Positions 1 through 6,263 of a stretch of 64,000 nucleotides of DNA are shown here, one piece after another. The stretch is taken from positions 1 through 64,000 of the forward strand of contig NZ_JBHUIY010000006.1 in assembly GCF_042683125.1 (NCBI RefSeq), given 5' to 3'. A program made the translations under genes and the position numbers. The notes below the pieces were generated by a model. The model was given only the letters and a program-made list of their open reading frames with translations. It had not been told where the DNA came from and did not search any database. How positions within the stretch are numbered: position 1 is the stretch's first letter; every line of letters starts with the position of its first letter. Source of the DNA: Phaeospirillum tilakii. Lineage in GTDB: Bacteria; Pseudomonadota; Alphaproteobacteria; Rhodospirillales; Magnetospirillaceae.

Positions 1-240
1 CGGTTCGCCCGCCGATACTCACGGCGGGCGGTTTCGGTCCAGGGCATCGATCTCTCTCCGTTTCGTCTCGCAACAAAACGGAATCACAACCCTCTGAAAC
101 CGCTCAACTCTTTTTGAGTTGGGCTCTTAGAGGCTCGGCCGGGGCGTGGCAGCGCCCCTTGCCATCCTTACCCCGAACTGTTACACCAAGGGCAGTTTCG
201 GGTTGCCTGAAGCCTAGGATTTCTGCGGGTTCTGTGGCGC
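1..240. other. Intergenic left edge, no gene recognised
   Basis: No convincing coding region is visible. The stretch holds short inverted repeats: an 8-bp stem at 7-14/22-29, a 6-bp stem with a T5 loop at 105-121, and a GC-rich stem near 140-157. It leads into a tRNA-like 3' end at 241-267. No complete tRNA can be folded from it. The first hairpin could terminate a gene lying left of the window. Confidence 0.4.
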
Positions 241-267
241 GAGAGTCGAATCCCACCCTCTCCGCCA
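241..267 (+). repeat. tRNA-Ser-like 3' end remnant (candidate attachment site)
   Basis: The sequence ends in a T-arm-like TCGAATCCCAC followed by CCTCTCCGCCA, which matches the usual 3' end of bacterial tRNA-Ser including CCA. The 5' half of a tRNA is not found upstream, and the 5' side of the T-stem does not pair properly. It is therefore a 3' fragment, as left by integration at a tRNA gene. A strong terminator follows at once. A related copy lies at 4104-4126. Confidence 0.5.
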
Positions 268-274
268 TTTGCCC

Positions 275-306
275 AAGCCAAGTCGTTGATGTGACTTGGC
301 TTTTTT
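275..306 (+). terminator. Rho-independent terminator after the tRNA-like fragment
   Basis: A perfect 10-bp stem (AAGCCAAGTC / GACTTGGCTT) with an 8-nt loop runs into a T tract at 299-306. It sits 8 nt after the CCA of the tRNA-like fragment, as expected for the original terminator of a tRNA gene. Confidence 0.75.
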
Positions 307-367
307 GTTGCCAAGTCGGGGGAACCCACAGGATGACCCACAAGCGGTCTCCCGGTTGCCCTCCGGC

Positions 368-530
368 CTATGCCTCTCCCTGCCGCCCCATCCTTGTCAG
401 CAGGTCGGTCAGCTTCCAGGCAACGGCCGGCCCCGCGAAGAAGCTCACTGGAGCTGGGAACGCCCCCTCTTTGATCCTCGCGTAAATCGCCGCCTTGCAC
501 AGGCCGACCTTTCGGTCATGATAATGCGAT
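368..530 (-). pseudogene. Frameshifted AlpA-like excisionase/regulator remnant
   Basis: Reading the minus strand to the stop at 370-368 gives a short protein end containing GLCKAAIYARIKEGAFPAP, then VAWKLTDLLTRMG. This is the pattern of AlpA-type winged helix-turn-helix proteins (GLS-x-STIYR-x-I-x-G-x-FP-x-P). The frame has no usable start codon. The matching N-terminal piece (IIMTE) lies in a neighbouring frame, so one single-base shift near 510-516 breaks the gene. AlpA proteins control excision or regulation in integrated elements. This one lies next to a recombinase remnant, which supports the island interpretation. A sequencing error could mimic the frameshift. Confidence 0.5.
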
Positions 531-562
531 CTGCGCTGGTTTCCTGACGAGTCCGCGGCAAG

Positions 563-1115
563 CTACGCGCCAGCCACCGCCCGATAGACCGACGCCCGCC
601 CGATACCGAGACGAGTCGCAATTTCGGTGGCACCAACACCCTCAGCCTTCAGCCGACGCACGTCCTCCGCCTTTACCATGGCGGTCGGCTTTCGACCTTT
701 GCATTTCCCTTCGGCTTTCGCCTTGGCAACGCCCTCCCTTTGGCGCTCCAGCATGATCTCTCGCTCCCAGCAATGGATGCCGCCGAGAATCGTGATCATC
801 AACTTGCCGGTCGGCGTGCTGGTGTCGATCCCCATGTTGAGGATGCGCAGGCCCGCTCCTTTCCCATTCAGCTTCTCAAAGATCGACAGCAGATGGGAGA
901 CGGAGCGCGCCAATCTTGAAAGGTCGGAGATAACGACTGTATCGCCATCACGGGCGTAGTCGAGTAGCCGGGCAAGCTGCTGGCGACCCGCAATGTCCAC
1001 GGACCACCTGCTCGGCAAAGACCTTCTCGCATCCAGCCGCCTGGAGGTCGCGAATCTGCGCCTCGATCCCGGCGACCTGTTCCAGAGTCGAACTGCGGGC
1101 ATAGCCGATCAGCAT
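563..1115 (-). pseudogene. Frameshifted resolvase/invertase-family serine recombinase
   Basis: The N-terminal piece begins at ATG 1115 behind a GGGGGAT ribosome site. It contains LIGYARSSTLEQ, the serine recombinase active-site motif, with the second Ser as the presumed nucleophile. The rest lies one frame away: DLSRLARS, a GKLMITILGGI segment, EREIMLERQREGVAKAKAEG, and a C-terminal Hin-like helix-turn-helix (GATEIATRLGIGRASVYR). A one-base difference near 1000-1004 separates the two frames; removing one G restores a continuous protein of about 184 residues. The family carries out site-specific inversion or resolution. It diverges from the TIR operon across a 280-bp gap with repeats. It is either a true pseudogene or a base-call error. 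Confidence 0.8.
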
Positions 1116-1395
1116 CGCATCCCCCGTCTCAATAAGCTCCAAGGATGCTATGGGCATTTTGTCCCAGAAGTCAAATTGCGCTCTATTGAGACATTGCGCG
1201 GGACAGAGCTGCGGGCCTCACAAGACCCTGACCTAACGATACGAAGCCCTTCCAAGCCCCCCTCATCTCAACCCGCGACCTCTTCCGGTATAGCCCGTAA
1301 GGTAGTATCATTGGCACGACCAACGGCTGAGCGACATAGCATTTAAACAAGCTCAGGCCGTCTGGAACCAAGCCTTACGATGAGGGGAAAGACGA
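1116..1395. promoter_or_regulatory. Divergent gap with possible recombinase (res-like) or operator repeats
   Basis: This gap separates the minus-strand recombinase from the plus-strand TIR operon. It carries an inverted TGTCCC (1160-1165) / GGGACA (1200-1205) and a direct repeat ATTGCGC at 1175-1181 and 1193-1199. Serine resolvases often act on inverted half-sites next to their own gene, so this could be a crossover site or autoregulatory operator. The rest is comparatively AT-rich, and a ribosome site (GAGGGGAAAG) precedes ATG 1396. Confidence 0.3.
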
Positions 1396-1824
1396 ATGAC
1401 AAAGCCCAACATTATGATCTCTCACCGCTGGTCGTATGCCGACGATTACAACAGCTTGGTTGAGAAATTTAAGAAATACGGCTTTAGCTACCTGGATTAT
1501 TCCGTGCCATCCCACGATCCGCTGGATGTAAATCGCGTAAACCAGATCAAGGCCGCGCTGCGCGAACAGGTGAGGCAGTGCAATTATTTTGTCGTTTTTG
1601 CACAAATGGCGATGGTGAACAGCGATTGGTGCAAGTTTGAAGTTGGTGTTGCTGTGGAATACAAAAAGCCGATCCTCTCTGTTCGGCCGCACGGCTATAC
1701 TGGAAACATCCCTGTGTTCATTCAAAATGCTGACAACGAGGGTGGGCCTGTTGGCTTTAACGCCCCGGCCATCATTAGGAAGATTTGCGACACTCTCGAT
1801 CACCCCGTTCCCGCAGGAGTCTGA
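1396..1824 (+). CDS. ThsB-type TIR-domain protein (MTH538 TIR-like)
   Basis: This 142-residue protein is a single domain resembling the MTH538/ThsB TIR-like family of the Thoeris anti-phage system. Visible family features are the first strand IMISHRWSYADDYNSL, the YSVPSHDPLD loop (residues 35-44), a QVRQCNYFVVFA strand, and W78-x3-E82 followed by GVAVEYKKPI. Glu82 is the likely NAD-hydrolase catalytic residue by analogy with TIR domains. In Thoeris, such proteins sense phage and make an ADP-ribose-type signal from NAD+. The start ATG has GAGGGG 6-11 nt upstream. The stop is 4 nt before the next start, so the two form an operon. No ThsA (SIR2- or membrane-SLOG) is adjacent. The activity is inferred. 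Confidence 0.8.
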   Translation: MTKPNIMISHRWSYADDYNSLVEKFKKYGFSYLDYSVPSHDPLDVNRVNQIKAALREQVRQCNYFVVFAQMAMVNSDWCKFEVGVAVEYKKPILSVRPHGYTGNIPVFIQNADNEGGPVGFNAPAIIRKICDTLDHPVPAGV

Positions 1825-1828
1825 GGAG

Positions 1829-3052
1829 GTGAGAAGCAAGCTCTGCTTTACCATCATGGGATTCGGAAAGAAAACGGACTTCTCCACGGGAAAGACTTAC
1901 GATCTAGATAAGACGTATACGAATATAATAAAGCCCGCCGTCGAAAGATGCGGCTATACAAGCATTAGGGCTGATGAAATTCAGGACTCCGGCATCATTG
2001 ACAAGAGCATGTATGCTTTGCTGGTGAGGGCGGAGCTAGTAATTGCTGATATCACCACACTAAACCCCAACGCGATTTACGAATTAGGGATAAGGCACGC
2101 TGCACGACCAAATCACACGGTGATCTTAAAGGATAGGGAAGGGAAAATTCCCTTCGACCTCGACCACAATCGCTTCCTGATATACACCCACCTTGGCGAT
2201 GATGTTGGCGCTTCGGAAGCGAAGGCATGCCAGCAGCGGCTTGAAGAGCTAATCAGAGCAATAGAAGAGCAAAACGGAACCGATAGCCCGTTGTTCGAAT
2301 ATCTGACTGACATCACCCCACACAAGTTGTCAGATAGAGATTACGAACATGTAATCTCACGACTTCTTCAAAAAGAAAATCACGTTTTTGCCTTCTCCGA
2401 AAGAGCAAAGGCATTAAAGGCTAGCGGAGATTTCCTACGCGCCGCCTCTTTGTGGGAAAAGGCATCTGCGATAATGCCAGACGAACATTATTTCATTCAG
2501 CAGCATGCACTCTGCGTGTACAAATCCGAATACCCCAGCAAAGAGACTGCCCTGATTTCCGCCCTCACCATAATATCAAAAATATACCATGAAGATGAAA
2601 CAAACGACCCAGAGACTCTTGGTCTTGTCGGAGCCATTTACAAACGCCTCTTTGAGATCAACGGGGACCGGCAAACCCTCAGCCTAGCCATCAATGCGTA
2701 CAAACGAGGATACCTACTCTCAAGAAATTATTATTCAGGGGAAAATTACGCATCTTGTCTTGATATCTTGGCAAAAACGACAAACGATGAAGAAGAGGTT
2801 GCTTTCAGTAAGTTTGAGGCGAAGAGGACAAGGCGCGAAATTGTCGCGAGCCTATCACAACAAATAGAAGACTCTGACGATCAGGACCTAAAATGGGCTT
2901 ATGCAACTCTTGCCAATTGCAGCTTCCACCTAGGTAATTCTGATAGTGGCTTGCGATTTGAGGCCATGTTTCTTGCGAAAAATCCCGATCAGTGGGAGAT
3001 AGACACGTATCTTGCCCACAAGCCGAAAGCCTTGTCTAAACTGGAAGCCTGA
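1829..3052 (+). CDS. NDT/TIR-like Rossmann domain fused to a TPR-S-type region; likely effector or partner of the TIR protein
   Basis: The chosen start is GTG 1829, with AGGAG 9 nt upstream, giving 407 residues. It keeps the first strand KLCFTIMGFGKK, which the ATG at 1856 would remove. Residues 1-125 resemble the nucleoside-deoxyribosyltransferase/TIR-like fold found in front of TRAFs-binding (TPR-S) regions: RADEIQDSGIIDKSMY, VIADITTLNPNAIYELGIRHA with Glu85 as a candidate catalytic residue, and a PFDL segment. Residues from about 190 to 405 are helical repeats (for example KALKASGDFLRAASLWEKA), consistent with a TPR-S sensor. Codon use is clearly AT-richer than the flanking genes. The tight spacing after the TIR gene implies a two-component conflict system. 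The function is inferred. Confidence 0.75.
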   Translation: MRSKLCFTIMGFGKKTDFSTGKTYDLDKTYTNIIKPAVERCGYTSIRADEIQDSGIIDKSMYALLVRAELVIADITTLNPNAIYELGIRHAARPNHTVILKDREGKIPFDLDHNRFLIYTHLGDDVGASEAKACQQRLEELIRAIEEQNGTDSPLFEYLTDITPHKLSDRDYEHVISRLLQKENHVFAFSERAKALKASGDFLRAASLWEKASAIMPDEHYFIQQHALCVYKSEYPSKETALISALTIISKIYHEDETNDPETLGLVGAIYKRLFEINGDRQTLSLAINAYKRGYLLSRNYYSGENYASCLDILAKTTNDEEEVAFSKFEAKRTRREIVASLSQQIEDSDDQDLKWAYATLANCSFHLGNSDSGLRFEAMFLAKNPDQWEIDTYLAHKPKALSKLEA

Positions 3053-3158
3053 TTCGCCCGCTCCCTGATCTATTTGCTCTTCTGGCATACGCCCTGGCTC
3101 GTATTGCAAAATGCGCTACCGTCACACATATTAGCTTTGACATCAGGGAGCAGTTGCC

Positions 3159-3455
3159 ATGTCCGCCACCGCCAATCGCAAAGACCATCCGCTCTCCATG
3201 CGACTGCCCGACGCCGATCTCGCCATCATTGATCGGGCCGCTCAGTTGCGCGGGCGGTCACGAACGGACTTCGTCCGCGAAGCGGCGGTGCGTGCCGCCG
3301 AAGACGCGCTGATGGAGGCCGGGTTGGTGCGCATGAGCCAGGAAGGGTTTGCCGCCTTCATGGCGGTGCTGTCCGCCCCGGCCGTACCCGTGGCTCCCAT
3401 GGTTGAAATTCTGAAGCGTCCCGCGCCGTGGGAACGAGAGAGCGGGCAAGGCTGA
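3159..3455 (+). CDS. TacA/AtaR-type antitoxin (DUF1778, ribbon-helix-helix)
   Basis: This 98-residue protein has the DUF1778 pattern: HPLSMRLPDADLAIIDRAAQ, then GRSRTDFVREAAVRAAEDAL. The N-terminal half forms a ribbon-helix-helix DNA-binding fold, and the C-terminal tail wraps the toxin in this family. AGGGAG lies 8 nt before the ATG. Its TGA is followed directly by the GTG of the acetyltransferase toxin, so the two are translated together. The antitoxin probably represses its own promoter in the AT-richer 3053-3158 gap. Family knowledge: it neutralises a GNAT toxin that acetylates aminoacyl-tRNA. Confidence 0.85.
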   Translation: MSATANRKDHPLSMRLPDADLAIIDRAAQLRGRSRTDFVREAAVRAAEDALMEAGLVRMSQEGFAAFMAVLSAPAVPVAPMVEILKRPAPWERESGQG

Positions 3456-3986
3456 GTGTCGACGCCCCTTTCCACCCCTGAACCGTTGAACGCGACACAC
3501 GACGTGTCGCAATTCACCTGCGGCAAGCCTGCCCTTGACCACTGGCTCCAGACCCGCGCCCTGTCCAATCAGGAAAAGGGCTTCACCGTTGTGATGGTCG
3601 TCCATGATGCGGGGCGGGTGGTGGGCTATTACGGCTTGGCGCCCACGGCAGCGGTGCCGACCGTACTACCCCGCTCCATCAAGACCGGCCAACCGTCCAA
3701 CCCCGTCCCTTGCTTGCTGTTGGGGCAGTTGGCGACCGATATGGAGTGGGCCGGTCACGGTATCGCTACCGGCCTGCTGCGCCATGCCCTGATCCGTTGC
3801 GTTCAGGGAGCACGGTTGATTGGTGGGCGCGCCCTGATGGTCAATGCCATCGATACCGAGGCGGCTGAATTCTGGCGCCGTCGTGGTTTCTCACCGTCCA
3901 GAGATGACCCGTTGATGCTGTTTCGATCTATCGCGGATATCGCGGCATCGGTGACGGCGGCGGGTATGGATGTCAGCGCGCCCTGA
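3456..3986 (+). CDS. TacT/AtaT-type GNAT acetyltransferase toxin
   Basis: This 176-residue protein starts at a GTG abutting the antitoxin stop. It shows the toxin-family opening FTCGKPALDHWLQTRALSNQ, a central VVGYYGLAPTA strand, the acetyl-CoA loop region QLATDMEWAGHGIATGLLRHAL, and the C-terminal AAEFWRRRGFSPSRDDPLMLF. Members of this family acetylate the amino group of charged tRNAs and block translation until the antitoxin binds. The pair probably stabilises the island. The acetyl-CoA loop has WAGHGIA where Q/R-x-x-G-x-G/A is usual, a modest variation. Catalytic competence cannot be judged from sequence. Confidence 0.85.
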   Translation: MSTPLSTPEPLNATHDVSQFTCGKPALDHWLQTRALSNQEKGFTVVMVVHDAGRVVGYYGLAPTAAVPTVLPRSIKTGQPSNPVPCLLLGQLATDMEWAGHGIATGLLRHALIRCVQGARLIGGRALMVNAIDTEAAEFWRRRGFSPSRDDPLMLFRSIADIAASVTAAGMDVSAP

Positions 3987-3992
3987 GTTCGA

Positions 3993-4077
3993 TTCGCATA
4001 TTGTCCACCGAAGCCATTGTCGGCGCTACAGAAATGGCGCGACAAAACGGCAATGGTGGCGTCATTTCGCATATTGT
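3993..4077. repeat. Pair of 12-bp direct repeats at the right end of the island
   Basis: TTCGCATATTGT occurs at 3993-4004 and again at 4066-4077, between the toxin stop and the tRNA-like remnant. The stretch between them contains an imperfect inverted repeat around CCATTGTCG and CGGCAATGG. It is AT-richer than the adjoining chromosome. The spacing and position suggest recombination end sequences, but no known element could be assigned. Confidence 0.4.
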
Positions 4078-4103
4078 TTTCGCTGAATTTTTGGCGGCTC
4101 ACG

Positions 4104-4126
4104 GGTCAATCCCACCGTCTCCACCA
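4104..4126 (+). repeat. Second degenerate tRNA-3'-end-like sequence (candidate right attachment site)
   Basis: The sequence contains CAATCCCACC followed by GTCTCCACCAT. It matches the 241-267 copy at 15 of 17 positions over CCCACC-x-TCTCC-x-CCAT and differs by one deleted base further upstream. It is too short and imperfect to be a functional tRNA. Paired with the left copy it brackets all the accessory genes. Confidence 0.4.
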
Positions 4127-4250
4127 TCTCGCCTCTGTGCGCGACTTCGATCATTCTGACAGAAATGGTTGAGTGTTGTAGCAACACCCTCTGGGCATCA
4201 AAATGGGCGTCGAATGCTCACGCTGTCCAGGAATACCAGGAGATGAGGTC

Positions 4251-4640
4251 ATGGCAAAGCGGTTGGGGTCGTGGGGCAGGGCACTGTCCAAGGATGACAA
4301 GGCGGCCATCGCCGCCACCTGCGACCGTTTCATCGCCGACGTTCTGATCCCGCGTTTCCTCCCCGAAATCCGCCCCACGCCCTTCAACTACCCCGTCGCC
4401 CTGTTCGGGAAATGGCGCGGCGAACGCTACAGCTTCATCCGCCGCTATCGCTCGGGGTTCGCCGACAATGCCGGCGAAGAGTTCGACGCCCCCTTCGCCC
4501 GCCTCGATCACCAGGGCAACCATCGCTTCGACCTGATGTGGCATCGCCATACCGGGCAATGGCTTTGCCTGCATCCCGACCTGACCTTGCCCGAAGCCTT
4601 GCGTCTCATGGAGACGGAAGGGTTGGTGCAGCCGCTTTAA
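4251..4640 (+). CDS. Conserved hypothetical protein
   Basis: The ATG at 4251 has AGGAG 8 nt upstream, which favours it over the earlier ATG at 4203, and gives 129 residues. The protein is soluble and rich in aromatic and charged residues (FGKWRGERYSFIRRYRSG, RFDLMWHRHTGQW, LHPDLTLPEALRLME). No catalytic motif is recognised. GC content is back to the chromosomal level, so the gene probably lies outside the island. It resembles small uncharacterised alphaproteobacterial proteins; the function is unknown. Confidence 0.6.
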   Translation: MAKRLGSWGRALSKDDKAAIAATCDRFIADVLIPRFLPEIRPTPFNYPVALFGKWRGERYSFIRRYRSGFADNAGEEFDAPFARLDHQGNHRFDLMWHRHTGQWLCLHPDLTLPEALRLMETEGLVQPL

Positions 4641-4720
4641 CGGCCGGAACGCTTTTTGCTCCGTTCCCGGCACACCCTCCCTTATACCAGGGAGGGGGCA
4701 GCCCCCCGACGCGGCGTGGT

Positions 4721-4745
4721 CCGGCCTTGCTGGCCGGTCCTTTCT
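4721..4745 (+). terminator. Possible terminator before the SBF-like transporter
   Basis: CCGGCC and GGCCGG flank a 5-nt loop and run into TCCTTTCT. It lies downstream of the hypothetical gene and about 15 nt before the transporter start, so it could end the first transcript or act in the leader. Confidence 0.35.
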
Positions 4746-4760
4746 GACGGAGACACGATC

Positions 4761-5747
4761 GTGGCGTTTCGGTTTCGTCCTGACACTTTCACCCTGACGC
4801 TGGTGGGAACGGTGGTGCTGGCCAGCCTGTTGCCGGCGCGAGGGACGTTCGCGGACTATTTCCACGATTTTTCCAATGTCGCGATCGCCCTGCTGTTTTT
4901 CCTCCATGGCGCCCGGCTGTCGCGTGAGGCGGTGTTCGCCGGCCTGACCCATTGGCGGCTGCATCTGCTGGTGCTGTCGGTGACCTTCCTGCTGTTCCCC
5001 GCCCTCGGGCTGGCGATCAAGGCGCTGGCGCCGGGCTGGCTGCCGGATCGGCTGGCGCTTGGGATGCTCTATCTCGCCTGTCTGCCTTCGACGGTGCAAT
5101 CCTCGATCGCCTTCACCTCGATCGCCGGCGGCAACGTCCCGGCGGCGATTTGCAGCGCCTCGGCCTCCAACCTGCTCGGGGTATTCCTCACCCCGCTGCT
5201 GGTGACGCTGCTGATGCAGGTCGATGGCGGCGGGACGATGTCGCTCGGTTCGATCGAGGCGATCGTCGCCCAATTGCTGCTGCCCTTTATCGCCGGGCAA
5301 ATGCTGCGGCCGTGGATCGGCGGCTGGGTCGGCCGCCACCGCCGGCTGGTCGGGCTGGTCGATCGCGGCTCGATCCTGTCGGTGGTCTATGTCGCCTTCG
5401 GCGAGGCGGTGATCCATGGCCTGTGGCGGCAATTGCCGCTCGACGGGCTGGCGGTGATGGTGGTGGTCTGCCTGTTCCTGCTCGCCCTGGTGCTGACGGC
5501 GACGACGTTTCTCAGCCGCGCCCTCGGCTTTTCGCGCGAGGACGAGATCGCCATCGTGTTCTGCGGCTCGAAGAAAAGCCTCGCCAGCGGCGTGCCGATC
5601 GCCAACGTGTTGTTCCCCTCGGCCGAGGTCGGCCTGATCGTGCTGCCGCTCATGCTGTTCCATCAGATCCAGTTGATGGCCTGCGCCGCCCTGGCCCGGC
5701 GTTATGCCGCGCGGGCGCCGACGGCTCCCCTTCCCCCGGAATCCTGA
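4761..5747 (+). CDS. Bile acid:sodium symporter-like (SBF_like, YfeH-type) membrane transporter
   Basis: The chosen start is GTG 4761 behind GGAG; the open frame reaches further upstream, but only through repeat-like sequence. The 328-residue product is strongly hydrophobic, with about ten membrane segments. It contains YLACLPSTVQSSIAFTSIAGGN and ENEIAIVFCGSKKSLASGVP-like elements typical of the SBF-like/YfeH branch (here EDEIAIVFCGSKKSLASGVP). Substrates of this branch are poorly defined organic anions, moved with a cation. A small membrane-anchored hypothetical follows 9 nt downstream and may be co-transcribed. Confidence 0.85.
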   Translation: MAFRFRPDTFTLTLVGTVVLASLLPARGTFADYFHDFSNVAIALLFFLHGARLSREAVFAGLTHWRLHLLVLSVTFLLFPALGLAIKALAPGWLPDRLALGMLYLACLPSTVQSSIAFTSIAGGNVPAAICSASASNLLGVFLTPLLVTLLMQVDGGGTMSLGSIEAIVAQLLLPFIAGQMLRPWIGGWVGRHRRLVGLVDRGSILSVVYVAFGEAVIHGLWRQLPLDGLAVMVVVCLFLLALVLTATTFLSRALGFSREDEIAIVFCGSKKSLASGVPIANVLFPSAEVGLIVLPLMLFHQIQLMACAALARRYAARAPTAPLPPES

Positions 5748-5756
5748 GACACGATA

Positions 5757-6170
5757 TTGATCAAGGGGCTGATCAAATTTCTGGCGATCTGCCTGGGCAC
5801 GCTGCTCGCCCTCGGCGTTGCGCTGGTGGTCGGGGTGATTTTCCTGCTCAAGCAGGAACACGGCTTTTGCGCGCCGGATGCAATCGAACAGGAAATCGTC
5901 TCTCCGGACCGGCGCAGGGTCGCCCAACTTTGGGTATGCGGGGAGTTTCTGGGCGCGACCTACTCTCTCGAGATGGAAGACGTGGATCATCCCAACGTCT
6001 GGGGCAAACCCGGCCCGATCCAGACTTTTACGGAGATGGGAACCGGCCGCCCGCGCCTGCGTTGGGTCGATGCCCGGACACTGGAAATCTCGCTGCCGCC
6101 CAGAATGCAGCCCGGCACCGAACTCTCGCACTATCACGGCATCGCGATCCGATACAGCCACCGCGACTGA
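5757..6170 (+). CDS. Hypothetical protein with an N-terminal membrane anchor
   Basis: The open frame can start at TTG 5757, giving 137 residues, immediately after the transporter stop. Residues 5-31 form one hydrophobic helix (FLAICLGTLLALGVALVVGV). The remainder is a soluble, probably periplasmic domain with two Cys (in HGFCAPDA and LWVCGEF) that could form a disulfide. No family is recognised. The rare start and weak ribosome site leave the exact N-terminus uncertain. Confidence 0.55.
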   Translation: MIKGLIKFLAICLGTLLALGVALVVGVIFLLKQEHGFCAPDAIEQEIVSPDRRRVAQLWVCGEFLGATYSLEMEDVDHPNVWGKPGPIQTFTEMGTGRPRLRWVDARTLEISLPPRMQPGTELSHYHGIAIRYSHRD

Positions 6171-6263
6171 CCGGCGGCCAATCAAGTTGCCCTTGGGGAA
6201 CAGAATCGGGCAGAGTGCCGGGTTCCTGTCCTCTTAGCGACGAAAGGCCCGACGGGTTCAGCC

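Larger units (their letters stand above)
241..4126. mobile_element. Small degenerate genomic island between tRNA-3'-end-like repeats
   Basis: The segment is bounded by two similar tRNA 3'-end-like sequences (241-267 and 4104-4126). Inside it are a frameshifted serine recombinase, a frameshifted AlpA-like regulator, a two-gene TIR/TPR-S operon and a TacAT-type toxin-antitoxin pair. The TIR/TPR-S genes use visibly more AT-rich codons than the surrounding genes. These are the usual marks of an integrated element that has lost mobility and kept its defence and stabilisation cargo. The boundaries are inferred: the repeats are imperfect and no tyrosine integrase is present. Confidence 0.55.

Noticed and set aside
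241..267. tmRNA (ssrA) 3' end instead of tRNA-Ser
   Set aside because: No tag-coding or pseudoknot region lies upstream, and CTCTCCGCCA fits tRNA-Ser better.
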